In this document: positions 32,308 to 39,891 of the stretch, in pieces
Position numbering within the stretch: position 1 is the stretch's first letter
Layout: every line of letters starts with the position of its first letter
Source of the DNA: Falsiroseomonas stagni DSM 19981
GTDB lineage: Bacteria > Pseudomonadota > Alphaproteobacteria > Acetobacterales > Acetobacteraceae
Assembly (NCBI RefSeq): GCF_900114315.1
Contig: NZ_FOSQ01000003.1
Coordinates: 186,001-250,000 of the forward strand
Direction of reading: 5' to 3'
DNA: 64,000 bases
The notes under the pieces: generated by a model
What the model was told of the DNA's origin: nothing
The model's input: the letters and a program-made list of their open reading frames with translations, nothing else
Database searches by the model: none
Program-made: the position numbers and the translations under genes

Positions 32308-33993
32308 TTACGAGTTGGGCACTGATGCCTTGCTAAATCTAACCTCCTCCGGCGTACTAGCGATGCCGCGCGCCCGCAGCCAGGCCGAGATGCGCGGATC
32401 GGCGCTCCACACACAGAGCGGCACCGCCAGCACCATCCCGAGCGTGAAGGGCAGCGCGATCAGCAGCGCTGCCACGGACACGCTGGCGAAGCAGGCCGTC
32501 AGCACCACGCCGACCACCGTGTGCCGCCACAGCAGCCGCGCCGCATCGCCCCAGCCGATCCCGCGATCCGCGCGGTTCTGCGGCGCCCAGCCCGTGCGCG
32601 CGCCGAAGGGCAGGGTCAGCAGGAAGATCGCCTTGTTCAGCGTCGACAGCGGCTCGAACAACTGCATGAAGACGAATTCCGCCACCGCGCCGCGGGCGAA
32701 GGCGCAGCGGCCGCCATAGGTGGCGGCGACATCGCGCTGGACCAGCGCCTGCGCGTAGCCCGACAGCTTGGGCGAGAAGTAGCAGAGCGCATGGGCGAAG
32801 ACCGCCAGCGCCAGCGCGCCCATCGGCGTACCGGCGCCGCCGCCGGTGATCGCATTCCCCGCCGCCAGCAGCAGGATCGCGGCGTAGAGCGGCGCGCCCA
32901 AAAACAGAAGGATGGCCTGCACCAGTTGCAGCCGCCCGAGCGCCGTCATGCCCTTCAGGCCGAACAGCCGAAAATACTGCATGTTGCCCGCGCCCCAGCG
33001 TTCGTCGCGGCGCATGAATTCCGGCATCGCCGGGGGGTTGGCCTCCATGCTGCCATCCTCCGCCGGCAGGCAGCGCACGGCCCAGCCCGCGGCCTGCAGG
33101 CGCACGCTTTCCACCATGTCGTGGCTCAGGATGCGGCTGCCATCGGGCAGGGGTTCGAGCTTCGCGTGGTCCCGGAACGGCGCCACGCGGATGATGGCGT
33201 TGTGGCCCCAATAGGGGCCGGAATCCAACTGCCACCAGGCCTGCCCCGTGGCCCAGCTGCGCATCCCCGCGCGCATCCCGAACTGGAACAGCCGGGGAAA
33301 GGCGGCGGTGGCGGGGCGGCCGACGATCAGCTGCTGCACGATGGCGAGCTTCGGCTCGGCCTCCATGATGGCGACGAGGCGTAGCACCGCCGCCGGCGTC
33401 ATGACGCTGTCGGCGTCCAGCGTGATGAAGAATTTCTCCAGCGTGACGTGGGACTCAAGAAAGTCCATCACGTTGCCGGCCTTGTAGCCGGTGTTGTCGC
33501 TGCGGCGGCGGTAGTGGACGCGGCCGGGATGGGCGGCGGCGAAGGCGGCGATGGCGGCTTCCTCCGCCGCGGCAATGACGGGGTCCTGCGTGTCCGACAG
33601 CAGCCACAGCCGGAAGCGGTCGGCGGCGCCGGCCTCGGTCAGGCCATCCAGCAGCGTGCCGAGCGGCGGCAGCACGGCCTCCATCGCCTCGTTGCGGATG
33701 CAGACGGCGATGGCGGTGACGGAATCCGGCCGGCCGATGCGGGCGCGGGCCAGCGCGGGCAGCACGGCGGCGGGCGGGTCCCGCGTGCTGAGCAGCAGGG
33801 CGAGCCCGACGATCGAATTGGCGGCCGACAGCGCCGTCCAGGGCGTGGTCAGCGCGACGGCCAGCAGGATCAGCGCCTCCCACCCATTGAGCGGCGCCAG
33901 CGCCCGCCAGGTGAGCCAGAACAGCAGCACGGCGATGGCGGCGACCAGCGCGGCGAAGGCGGCGCGGCGCGGCAGGGGATTCTCGTTCGTCAC
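32308..33993 (-). CDS. Glucan biosynthesis glucosyltransferase, OpgH/MdoH-like
   Basis: Inner-membrane family-2 glucosyltransferase making the beta-1,2-linked backbone of osmoregulated periplasmic glucans. The protein has 561 residues, shorter than E. coli OpgH (about 850), mainly at the N-terminus. Two N-terminal helices (about 12-70) precede the GT domain: NTGYKAGNVMDFLE, the DxD-type LDADSVMTP, GHNAIIRVAPF, the catalytic region SHDMVESVRLQAAGW and the RRDERWGAGNMQYF motif. Four or more C-terminal helices follow. The start is a GTG at 33993. The last codons (SKASVPNS) fall at the edge of the low-GC island, so the original C-terminus may have been altered. No opgG partner is present. Confidence 0.88.
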   Translation of the reverse strand: MTNENPLPRRAAFAALVAAIAVLLFWLTWRALAPLNGWEALILLAVALTTPWTALSAANSIVGLALLLSTRDPPAAVLPALARARIGRPDSVTAIAVCIRNEAMEAVLPPLGTLLDGLTEAGAADRFRLWLLSDTQDPVIAAAEEAAIAAFAAAHPGRVHYRRRSDNTGYKAGNVMDFLESHVTLEKFFITLDADSVMTPAAVLRLVAIMEAEPKLAIVQQLIVGRPATAAFPRLFQFGMRAGMRSWATGQAWWQLDSGPYWGHNAIIRVAPFRDHAKLEPLPDGSRILSHDMVESVRLQAAGWAVRCLPAEDGSMEANPPAMPEFMRRDERWGAGNMQYFRLFGLKGMTALGRLQLVQAILLFLGAPLYAAILLLAAGNAITGGGAGTPMGALALAVFAHALCYFSPKLSGYAQALVQRDVAATYGGRCAFARGAVAEFVFMQLFEPLSTLNKAIFLLTLPFGARTGWAPQNRADRGIGWGDAARLLWRHTVVGVVLTACFASVSVAALLIALPFTLGMVLAVPLCVWSADPRISAWLRARGIASTPEEVRFSKASVPNS

Positions 33994-34024
33994 GCGCCAT
34001 CCATCATCCGGGATGATGGCGCCC

Positions 34025-34804
34025 TTACGGCATGAGGGGGATGCCCGCCAGCGCCAGCACGAAGGCCGCGACCGACAGCGCCAGCCAGCCGAGCGCCGCC
34101 AGCATCACGCCTGCGGCACCCGGCGCCGCCAGCAGCGCGAAGGCGGGAACGACCTGCATCGCATGGGTGCCGAGGAAATGCGCGATGCGCAGGTCCCCGC
34201 CATCCCGCGACCAGAAGAAGGGCGGCCAGGATGCGGCGTCCGACAGCGTCCCGCCGATGACGGGGCCGCCCTGCGCGCCGATGGCGAAGCCCGTGACGCC
34301 GCCCATCACCCCCGCCACCACCAGGCCGAGCCCGACCGCCATCCGCCAGGGCCGCGCCTGCGCCGCATCGCCGCGCCACAACACCAGCAGGCCAAGCACC
34401 GCCGCCAGCAGCACCAGCGCCAGCGCCGCAGCCCCCATGACGGAGAACATGAAGGCCCCCAGCGGATCGCTCGCGAAATGGCTGCGCAGGCCGAGCGCGG
34501 CGCGGAGCGTGATCCAGCCCTGCTCGAACAGCCCCGCCGCCACCGTCCCCCACAGCACCAGCCGCGCGATCCGACCCTCCCGCGCCGCCGGCGCCAGCAC
34601 CCCCCAGGCCCAGGCGAGGGTCCAGAACCAGACGGCGAGCGAGGCCGCGAATTTCGCTGGCTTGGTCCAGACGGAGACGCCGTTGATGCTTCGCCCATCC
34701 ACCAGCATTGCCGCAAGGCAGGCCGCGAGCAGCGCCGCCATCGCCCAGCCCAGCCGCGCCAGCACCGGCTGGCGGCGGTCGAGCTCCCGCAGGATCGCGT
34801 TCAT
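34025..34804 (-). CDS. Polytopic membrane protein of unknown function
   Basis: Integral membrane protein of 259 residues with about seven predicted helices. No family with a defined role is recognised. Seen: VSVWTKPAKFAASLAVWFWTL near the first third, then RIAHFLGTHAMQVVPAFALL, whose two histidines within a helix might bind a metal or cofactor. The ATG at 34804 overlaps the stop of the ABA4-like gene (ATGA), so the two are co-translated. It lies next to opgH on the same strand with a 31-base gap. The pairing with an ABA4-like protein and a divergent TetR regulator suggests a small regulated membrane module. Confidence 0.75.
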   Translation of the reverse strand: MNAILRELDRRQPVLARLGWAMAALLAACLAAMLVDGRSINGVSVWTKPAKFAASLAVWFWTLAWAWGVLAPAAREGRIARLVLWGTVAAGLFEQGWITLRAALGLRSHFASDPLGAFMFSVMGAAALALVLLAAVLGLLVLWRGDAAQARPWRMAVGLGLVVAGVMGGVTGFAIGAQGGPVIGGTLSDAASWPPFFWSRDGGDLRIAHFLGTHAMQVVPAFALLAAPGAAGVMLAALGWLALSVAAFVLALAGIPLMP

Positions 34805-35226
34805 GCCACCCTCCCCAAGCGGGTCCCCTTGGCCGCGCGGAGGCCGAGGAACAGCAGCAGCCCGACCGGCCCCGCCAGGAAGGTCGGCGGCAGGCAGAGG
34901 CGGACCAGCCAGGGGTTCACCCCCTCCGCCGCGCCACGCCGGCAGATCCAGGCGCCGATGAAGAGATCGAAGGCGAGGTAATGCACCCAGCCCGCCAGCA
35001 GGACGCCGGGGTTGCGGAACAGCGCGGCCACGCCGGCGAGGGAGGAGAACCCGCCCTCCGCCCCCGGCGCATGGGTCACCAGCAGCACCAGGTAGAGCGC
35101 CGCCAGCAGCGCCGGCAAAGCGAGGCCGGCGAACCACCAGGTCACGGCCCGGTGGCGCGGCGCCACCAGCAGCGCGAGCCAGCCTGCCATGGCGACAAGA
35201 TTCGCCGAGGAGAAGACGGTTTCCAT
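34801..35226 (-). CDS. ABA4-like family membrane protein (DUF4281)
   Basis: Four-helix membrane protein of 141 residues resembling the ABA4/DUF4281 family (plant ABA4 is needed for neoxanthin synthesis; the bacterial role is unknown). Typical segments: FSSANLVAMAGWLALLVAPR at the start, GWVHYLAFDLFIGAWICRRG near the middle and the FLAGPVGLLLFLGLRA helix near the end. ATG 35226 is chosen because the family starts with this helix; a longer frame would run across the regulatory spacer. The divergent TetR gene begins 88 bases away with an inverted repeat between them, so repression by that regulator is likely. Confidence 0.82.
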   Translation of the reverse strand: METVFSSANLVAMAGWLALLVAPRHRAVTWWFAGLALPALLAALYLVLLVTHAPGAEGGFSSLAGVAALFRNPGVLLAGWVHYLAFDLFIGAWICRRGAAEGVNPWLVRLCLPPTFLAGPVGLLLFLGLRAAKGTRLGRVA

Positions 35227-35246
35227 GTCCCGGGGCCTCAACTGTC

Positions 35247-35282
35247 CATCGGTCAGTTTGTGCCAATGTGGTCTGACCATTG
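35247..35282. promoter_or_regulatory. Candidate TetR-family operator in the divergent spacer
   Basis: CATCGGTCAG (35247-35256) and CTGACCATTG (35273-35282) form an inverted repeat with a 16-base spacer; the inner arms GGTCAG/CTGACC are perfect and the full arms match at 8 of 10 positions. It lies between the divergent ABA4-like and TetR genes, the usual place for an autoregulated operator. Confidence 0.5.
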
Positions 35283-35314
35283 TCAAGTTTGAATCGCGGC
35301 GGCAGGATCGGCGC

Positions 35315-35941
35315 ATGACCGTCACCCCCAAGCCCCGCGGCCGGCACCATCACGGGGACCTCCGCCGCGCCCTGCTGGATGCGGTGGCGGAGATCGTGCT
35401 GGAGGCGGGGCCGGAGGCGGTGAGCCTGCGCGAATGCGCGCGCCGCGCCGGTGTCTCCCATTCCGCCGCCGCGCCGCATTTCGGCGACAAGCGCGGGTTG
35501 CTGACGGCGTTTGCGATCGAGAAGTCGGATCGGCTCGCCCGCAGCATGGAGGCGGCGGTGGCCGCCCTGCCGCCGGGTGCCGATGGCCGCGCCCGCCTGG
35601 CCGCGACCGGGCGGGGCTACCTGGCCTTCGCGCGGGAGAATCCGGCGCATTTCCGCCTGATGTTCCGCACCGACCTGATCGACACGACCAATGCCGAATG
35701 GCGCGCTGCCGCGACAAGCGCCTGGACGCCACTGGCCACCGCCATGGCAGCCGCCGCGCCGGGCGCGGAGGGACGGGCGCTGCGCGCACGCCTGGCGATC
35801 GCCTGGTCCGCCGTGCATGGCTTCTGCACGCTCCGGCTGGAAGTGCCGGGGGCGGACCTCTGGGCGGGTGAGGATCGCGCGGCGGAGGTGGCGGAGGACA
35901 TGATCGCGCTGCTGGTGGAAGCATGCGCCGCGCCGGCCTGA
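35315..35941 (+). CDS. TetR/AcrR-family transcriptional regulator
   Basis: Predicted ligand-responsive repressor of 208 residues. The N-terminal helix-turn-helix (GDLRRALLDAVAEIVLEAG, then SLRECARRAGVSHSAAAPHF) occupies about residues 13-60. The C-terminal domain contains YLAFARENPAHFRLMFRTDL, the signature of the TetR_C (WHG-type) group, and the IAWSAVHGFCTL helix. ATG 35315 has AGGAT upstream; the frame stays open to 35189 but those codons cover the operator region. It is divergent from the ABA4-like/membrane protein pair and convergent with ccdB. The probable targets are the divergent operon and itself. Confidence 0.88.
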   Translation: MTVTPKPRGRHHHGDLRRALLDAVAEIVLEAGPEAVSLRECARRAGVSHSAAAPHFGDKRGLLTAFAIEKSDRLARSMEAAVAALPPGADGRARLAATGRGYLAFARENPAHFRLMFRTDLIDTTNAEWRAAATSAWTPLATAMAAAAPGAEGRALRARLAIAWSAVHGFCTLRLEVPGADLWAGEDRAAEVAEDMIALLVEACAAPA

Positions 35942-35947
35942 GGCGCC

Positions 35948-36241
35948 TCAGAACCCCGTCAGCAGCAGGCCCAGCGCCCGGGTGATGTCATCGTGGTGCG
36001 GGGCGAGGTTGGCGACCGGGTGGCCGAGTTCGCGCCGCGGCACGGCGGCCAGGTATTGCGGGAAGAGCAGGTGTGGCTCGCCCTCGACCTCGATGGCTGG
36101 GTTCAGGCCGCGTGAGGGTTTTGGCGCCGTCGCCGCCGGCAGTAGCGGGACCACGACGCGGGTCGACAACTGGTCATGCAACTCGTGCTGCACATCGAGC
36201 AGATAGCCCGTGGCGGCGCGATGGAGATCGAATTGCGCCAC
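35948..36241 (-). CDS. ccdB: CcdB-family toxin
   Basis: Toxin of a type II toxin-antitoxin system, 97 residues (F-plasmid CcdB has 101), expected to poison DNA gyrase. Family segments are AQFDLHRAATGYLLDVQHEL at the start, LSTRVVVPLLPA, LNPAIEVEGEPHLLFPQYLA and the ITRALGLLLTGF C-terminus. The canonical terminal W-G-I that contacts GyrA is replaced by T-G-F, so gyrase poisoning needs testing. The start is a GTG at 36241, four bases after the antitoxin stop, in the usual antitoxin-first order. It lies convergent with the TetR gene, seven bases apart. Confidence 0.88.
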   Translation of the reverse strand: MAQFDLHRAATGYLLDVQHELHDQLSTRVVVPLLPAATAPKPSRGLNPAIEVEGEPHLLFPQYLAAVPRRELGHPVANLAPHHDDITRALGLLLTGF

Positions 36242-36245
36242 GCCG

Positions 36246-36587
36246 TCAGAACATCCGGTATTTCGCCAGCGGCAGGCCGTTGCGTTCCACCCATTCGTTC
36301 TGCGCGTCCATCGCCGCCCGGTTCTCCGCCTGCCAGCGGCGGATCTTCTCGGCCCGCAGGGCCTGGGCTTCCGTGACGCCGGGGATGGGGGGGAACAGGT
36401 CCGGCCGCAGGCGCTCACGCGGCACGCCGGTCGCGGCCTCCACCGCCGCCACGCGTTCCGCCGGCACCTTTCCGCTGCGCTGCCAGCGGAGGATGGAAGG
36501 GTGGGAAAGGCCGAGGCGCTCGGCCAGCCGCATAACGCCGCCGGCGGCGGCGATGGCTTCCGTAATGGGGGATGGGGTCGCTGCCAT
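36246..36587 (-). CDS. ccdA: CcdA-type antitoxin fused to an HTH DNA-binding domain
   Basis: Antitoxin of 113 residues with an unusual build. Residues about 6-55 are a YdaS/Cro-like helix-turn-helix (GGVMRLAERLGLSHPSILRW, then QRSGKVPAERVAAVE). Residues about 80-113 are the CcdA toxin-binding tail (AENRAAMDAQNEWVERNGLP, then LAKYRMF). F-plasmid CcdA has 72 residues with a ribbon-helix-helix domain instead. The fusion would neutralise CcdB through its tail and repress the operon through the HTH. ATG 36587 is the only reasonable start, with a weak GGATCGGGG upstream. A perfect hairpin lies four bases before it. Confidence 0.85.
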   Translation of the reverse strand: MAATPSPITEAIAAAGGVMRLAERLGLSHPSILRWQRSGKVPAERVAAVEAATGVPRERLRPDLFPPIPGVTEAQALRAEKIRRWQAENRAAMDAQNEWVERNGLPLAKYRMF

Positions 36588-36591
36588 CCCC

Positions 36592-36616
36592 GATCCGTAG
36601 CCGAAGGCTACGGATC
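36592..36616. promoter_or_regulatory. Perfect 11-bp hairpin between tctA and ccdA
   Basis: GATCCGTAGCC-GAA-GGCTACGGATC is a perfect palindromic stem with a GAA loop, four bases upstream of the ccdA ATG and 71 bases past the tctA stop. It has no T-run. It could end the tct transcript, act as an operator for the HTH antitoxin, or control ccdA translation because it lies in the leader. An additional 8-bp inverted pair (GGGTCCAA/TTGGACCC) spans 36635-36688. Confidence 0.6.
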
Positions 36617-36687
36617 GCTCCAGCGGAAAGGCTGGGGTCCAAGGCCAATCAGACCCGAGGCGCCCGGCAGATGATGGGGTTTGGACC

Positions 36688-38187
36688 CTATGCCGCCATG
36701 CGCCGCACCCAGGCGCCGTAGAGCCGCGGCCCCACCAGCGCCGCCACCGCCACCAGCAGGATCGCCAGGCTGATCGGCCGCGTCACGAAGACCGACCAGT
36801 CGCCCTGGCTGATCGTCATGGCCTGGCGCAGCGCCTGTTCGGCCATCGGCCCCAGGATCATGCCGATGACCACCGGCGCCACCGGGAAGTCGAAGCGGCG
36901 CATGAACATCGCGATGATGCCGATGCCGTACAGCAGCACGAGGTCCACGACGGAATTGCTGATGCCGTAGGTGCCGATGGTCGCGAAGACCAGGATGCCG
37001 GCATAGAGCTGCGGCTGCGGGATCTTCAGGATCCGCGCCCAGAGCCCGACCAGCGGCAGGTTCAGCACCACCAGCATGACATTGGCGATGAAGAGGCTGG
37101 CGATCAGCGTCCAGACCAGTTCGGCCTGCGACGTGAACAGCATCGGCCCCGGCTGGATGCCATAGGATTGGAAGGCGGAGAGCATGATGGCGGCGGTGGC
37201 GCTGGTGGGCAGGCCCAGCGTCAGCATCGGCACCAGGATGCCGGCGGCGGCGGCGTTGTTCGCGGCCTCCGGCCCGGCCACGCCCTCGATCGCGCCGGTG
37301 GTGCCGAATTCCTTGGCATGCTCCGGCTTCACCAGTTTCCGTTCCATGTAGTAGCTCAGCATGGTCGGCATCTCGGTCCCGCCCGCCGGCATGACGCCGA
37401 AGGGAAAGCCGATGCCGGCGCCGCGCACCCAGGGCCAGAAGCTGCGCTTCCAGTCGGATTTCGACATCATGATGCTGCCGACCGGCAGCACCTGCTGCTT
37501 GCCCTCCACGTAGCGCCAGGCGAGGTAGAGCGTCTCCCCCACCGCGAAGAGCGCGACGGCGACGAGCACGACGTTCACCCCGTCCAGCAATTCGGGGATG
37601 CCGAAGGTGAGGCGCGGCTGGCCGGTCTGGAGGTCGATGCCGACCAGCCCGAGCAGCAGGCCGAAGAACAGGCTGGTGAGGCCGCGCAGCGCGGAGCCAC
37701 CCAGCACGGCGGAGACGGTGACGAAGCACAGCACCATCAGGCAGAAATACTCGGCCGGGCCGAGCTTGAGGGCGAGTTCGACGACGATGGGGCCGAGGAA
37801 GGCGATGCCGATGGTCCCCACCGTGCCGGCGACGAAGCTGCCGATGGCCGCCGTCGCCAGCGCCGGGCCCGCGCGGCCGTTCTTGGCCATCTTCGACCCC
37901 TCGAGCGAGGTGATGATGGAGCCTGACTCGCCCGGCGTGTTCAGCAGGATGGAGGTGGTGGAGCCGCCATACATCGCGCCGTAGAAGACGCCACAGAACA
38001 GGATGAAGGCGCCCGTCGCCGGCACGCTGAAGGTGATGGGCAGCAGCAGCGCGATGGTCAGCGCCGGCCCGATGCCCGGCAGCACGCCGATCGCGGTGCC
38101 GAGGAAGCAGCCGAGCAGCGCCCAGCCGAGATTGGTGAGCGTGAGCGCATGGCCGAAGCCCATGGCCAGGCCGGCGAGCGTATCCAT
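36688..38187 (-). CDS. tctA: Tripartite tricarboxylate transporter large permease TctA
   Basis: Large integral-membrane subunit (499 residues, about 12 helices) of a TctABC secondary transporter, driven by ion gradients. Family motifs are [20 protein letters not shown] near the N-terminus, [20 protein letters not shown] (the conserved loop), [20 protein letters not shown] and [20 protein letters not shown]. The start ATG 38187 shares one base with the tctB stop. The operon order tctC-tctB-tctA is the usual one. The substrate may be a carboxylate such as citrate, but TTT systems are diverse and the solute cannot be read from the permease. Confidence 0.95.
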   Translation of the reverse strand: MDTLAGLAMGFGHALTLTNLGWALLGCFLGTAIGVLPGIGPALTIALLLPITFSVPATGAFILFCGVFYGAMYGGSTTSILLNTPGESGSIITSLEGSKMAKNGRAGPALATAAIGSFVAGTVGTIGIAFLGPIVVELALKLGPAEYFCLMVLCFVTVSAVLGGSALRGLTSLFFGLLLGLVGIDLQTGQPRLTFGIPELLDGVNVVLVAVALFAVGETLYLAWRYVEGKQQVLPVGSIMMSKSDWKRSFWPWVRGAGIGFPFGVMPAGGTEMPTMLSYYMERKLVKPEHAKEFGTTGAIEGVAGPEAANNAAAAGILVPMLTLGLPTSATAAIMLSAFQSYGIQPGPMLFTSQAELVWTLIASLFIANVMLVVLNLPLVGLWARILKIPQPQLYAGILVFATIGTYGISNSVVDLVLLYGIGIIAMFMRRFDFPVAPVVIGMILGPMAEQALRQAMTISQGDWSVFVTRPISLAILLVAVAALVGPRLYGAWVRRMAA

Positions 38188-38681
38188 CAGCCGGGATCTC
38201 CGAAGACCAGCGCCTCGATCACCCCGGCGCCGATATTGACGCCGAGCGCCTTCACGAACAGGGCATAGGCGCCGAGCGAGACGACGAAGGCGATGGCGAC
38301 GTTGCGCGCATGGGCGACGCTGCCGAAGGCCGCCGCCGCCAAAGTGAACTGCACCGTCGCGGCGACGGTGAAGCCGAAGGGGACGATGAGGGAGAGGTTC
38401 GCCAGCAGCCCCGCCAGCAGCAGGGTCAGGGCGCGCCAGTTGGTCGGCGGTGCTGCCTGCACCTCCTCCAGGTCATGCGACCAGCCGCCGCGCAGCGCGG
38501 CGGCGACCAGCCCGATGCCGAGCACCACCAGCGCCGCCGCGATCAGGTAGGGAATGGCCTTGGGCCCGACCTGGGCATAGAGCGGCGTGGTCGGGATGAC
38601 CGTCGCCTGCCAGGCGGAAAGAAGCCCGAGGGCCAGCACGAAGACCGCCGCCCCCAGGTCCGAACGTTGGGTATCGCGCAT
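38187..38681 (-). CDS. tctB: Tripartite tricarboxylate transporter small subunit TctB
   Basis: Small four-helix membrane subunit of the TctABC transporter, 164 residues. Seen: [20 protein letters not shown] (first helix), the [20 protein letters not shown] segment with the conserved G-P-x-x-x-P, and two C-terminal helices around [16 protein letters not shown] and [16 protein letters not shown]. It overlaps tctA by one base (TGATG). A 12-bp hairpin separates it from the binding-protein gene upstream, as is common where a binding protein is made in excess of the membrane subunits. Confidence 0.9.
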   Translation of the reverse strand: MRDTQRSDLGAAVFVLALGLLSAWQATVIPTTPLYAQVGPKAIPYLIAAALVVLGIGLVAAALRGGWSHDLEEVQAAPPTNWRALTLLLAGLLANLSLIVPFGFTVAATVQFTLAAAAFGSVAHARNVAIAFVVSLGAYALFVKALGVNIGAGVIEALVFGDPG

Positions 38682-38708
38682 CCGGCCTGGGCCTCCGCTG
38701 GTGTCAGG

Positions 38709-38734
38709 TGCCGTGCCGCCGGGGCGGCACGGCA
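38709..38734. repeat. Intra-operon hairpin between tctC and tctB
   Basis: TGCCGTGCCGCC-GG-GGCGGCACGGCA is a perfect 12-bp inverted repeat nine bases after the tctC stop. It has no T-tract. The likely role is to protect the tctC 3' end or attenuate read-through, so that the binding protein exceeds the permease; this is inferred from position. Confidence 0.7.
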
Positions 38735-38742
38735 GGAACGCG

Positions 38743-39714
38743 TCAGCCCGCCAGGCCGATGTCGCGCAGGACCTGTTCGGTGTCCGCCTGGTCGCGGGCC
38801 AGGAAGCGCTCGAACTCCGCGCCGGAGAGATAGGCCTCGTCCCAGCCCTGGCGCGCCACGATCTCCTTCCACTGCGGCGTCGCGACCAGCGCGCCGATGT
38901 AGTCGGACAGCGCCTGGCGCTGGGTCGCGTTGATGCCGGGGGCGCCGAAGACGCCGCGCCAATTGCCGATGACGATGTCGATCCCGCTTTCCTTCAGCGT
39001 CGGCACGCCATCCAGGCTGCGCGTGTCGCCCGTGGTGGCCAAGGCGCGCATGCGGCCGGCCCGGATCTGCTCCGCGAATTCCGACACGCCGGAGATGCCG
39101 GCGCGGACCTGCGCGCCGAGGATCGCCGCCTGGGCGGGGCCGCCGCCGGCGAAGGCGACGTAGCTGCCTTCGCGGGCGTTCTTGCCGAGCGACTTCAGCA
39201 GCAGGCCGAGGGTGATGTGGTCGATGCCCCCCGCGCTGCCGCCGCCGACGGACACCGCGCCCGGGTTCGCCCGCAGCGCCGCCATGAAGCCCGCGAGGTC
39301 GCGCAGATCGCTGCTGGCCGGCACCACGATCACGCCGGGCTCCGTCGTCATGCGCGCGATCGGCGTCACGTCCTTGATGCCGACGGGGGTGCGGTTGGTG
39401 ATGACGGCGCCCACCATGACGGCGCCCGCCACCATGATGGCGTCGCCGCGGCCGCGCCGCTGGCTGACGAAGCGGGGCAGCCCGACCGTACCGCCGGCGC
39501 CGCCGACATTGTCGAACTGGAAGGAACCGACCAGCCCCGCCCCGCGGGAGGCCTGTTCGATCGCGCGGCCAAGCCCGTCCCAGCCGCCGCCGGGCCCGGC
39601 GGGGACGAAGACGTAGAGGCTGTTGAAGCGCTGCTGGGCGCTGGCCTCGCGGCCCAGCAGGGTCATGGCGGGCAGGGCGGCGGTGGCGGCGATCAGGCTG
39701 CGGCGGCTGGTCAT
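38743..39714 (-). CDS. tctC: Tripartite tricarboxylate transporter substrate-binding protein (TctC/Bug family)
   Basis: Periplasmic binding protein of 323 residues. The N-terminus MTSRRSLIAATAALPAMTLL has a twin arginine and a cleavage site near ASA, so export may be by Tat. Bug-family features are VFVPAGPGGGWDGLGRAIEQ (ligand loop 1), DNVGGAGGTVGLPRFVSQ and the GGGSAGGIDHITLG loop 2 that closes over a carboxylate. GGAGGAAAC directly precedes ATG 39714, an excellent ribosome site. It is the first gene of tctCBA, divergent from an APC permease 177 bases away. Bug proteins bind di/tricarboxylates, aromatic acids or amides; the ligand is unknown here. Confidence 0.95.
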   Translation of the reverse strand: MTSRRSLIAATAALPAMTLLGREASAQQRFNSLYVFVPAGPGGGWDGLGRAIEQASRGAGLVGSFQFDNVGGAGGTVGLPRFVSQRRGRGDAIMVAGAVMVGAVITNRTPVGIKDVTPIARMTTEPGVIVVPASSDLRDLAGFMAALRANPGAVSVGGGSAGGIDHITLGLLLKSLGKNAREGSYVAFAGGGPAQAAILGAQVRAGISGVSEFAEQIRAGRMRALATTGDTRSLDGVPTLKESGIDIVIGNWRGVFGAPGINATQRQALSDYIGALVATPQWKEIVARQGWDEAYLSGAEFERFLARDQADTEQVLRDIGLAG

Positions 39715-39891
39715 GTTTCCTCCAGGAATGGCGCGTTCCTGTCCACCTTAGAAGCCGATCGTCCGCACCGGAAGGTGCCAGCATGCCGCCGCTTCCCTGC
39801 TTGCGCGAGACTTACCGGGATGGAACGCAACCGGACGGTCCGCCGCGCGTCCTGGCTGCATGTCTGCCTGGCCGGGAGGAACCGAACGCCC

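Larger units (their letters stand above)
30698..32345. other. Low-GC island containing one gene
   Basis: Base composition drops abruptly just after the YjbH stop at 30697 and recovers inside the last codons of opgH near 32345. Within it the sequence is roughly half A/T, with runs such as AAAAAAAG and TTTTGAAC that are absent elsewhere in the window. The only convincing gene is the trypsin-fold protein at 30861-31970. No integrase, transposase, tRNA or flanking direct repeat was found. The composition suggests horizontal acquisition. Confidence 0.75.

Noticed and set aside
30698-32345. tRNA or integrase marking the low-GC island as an integrative element
   Set aside because: No cloverleaf-like sequence, integrase or terminal direct repeats were found at either edge.
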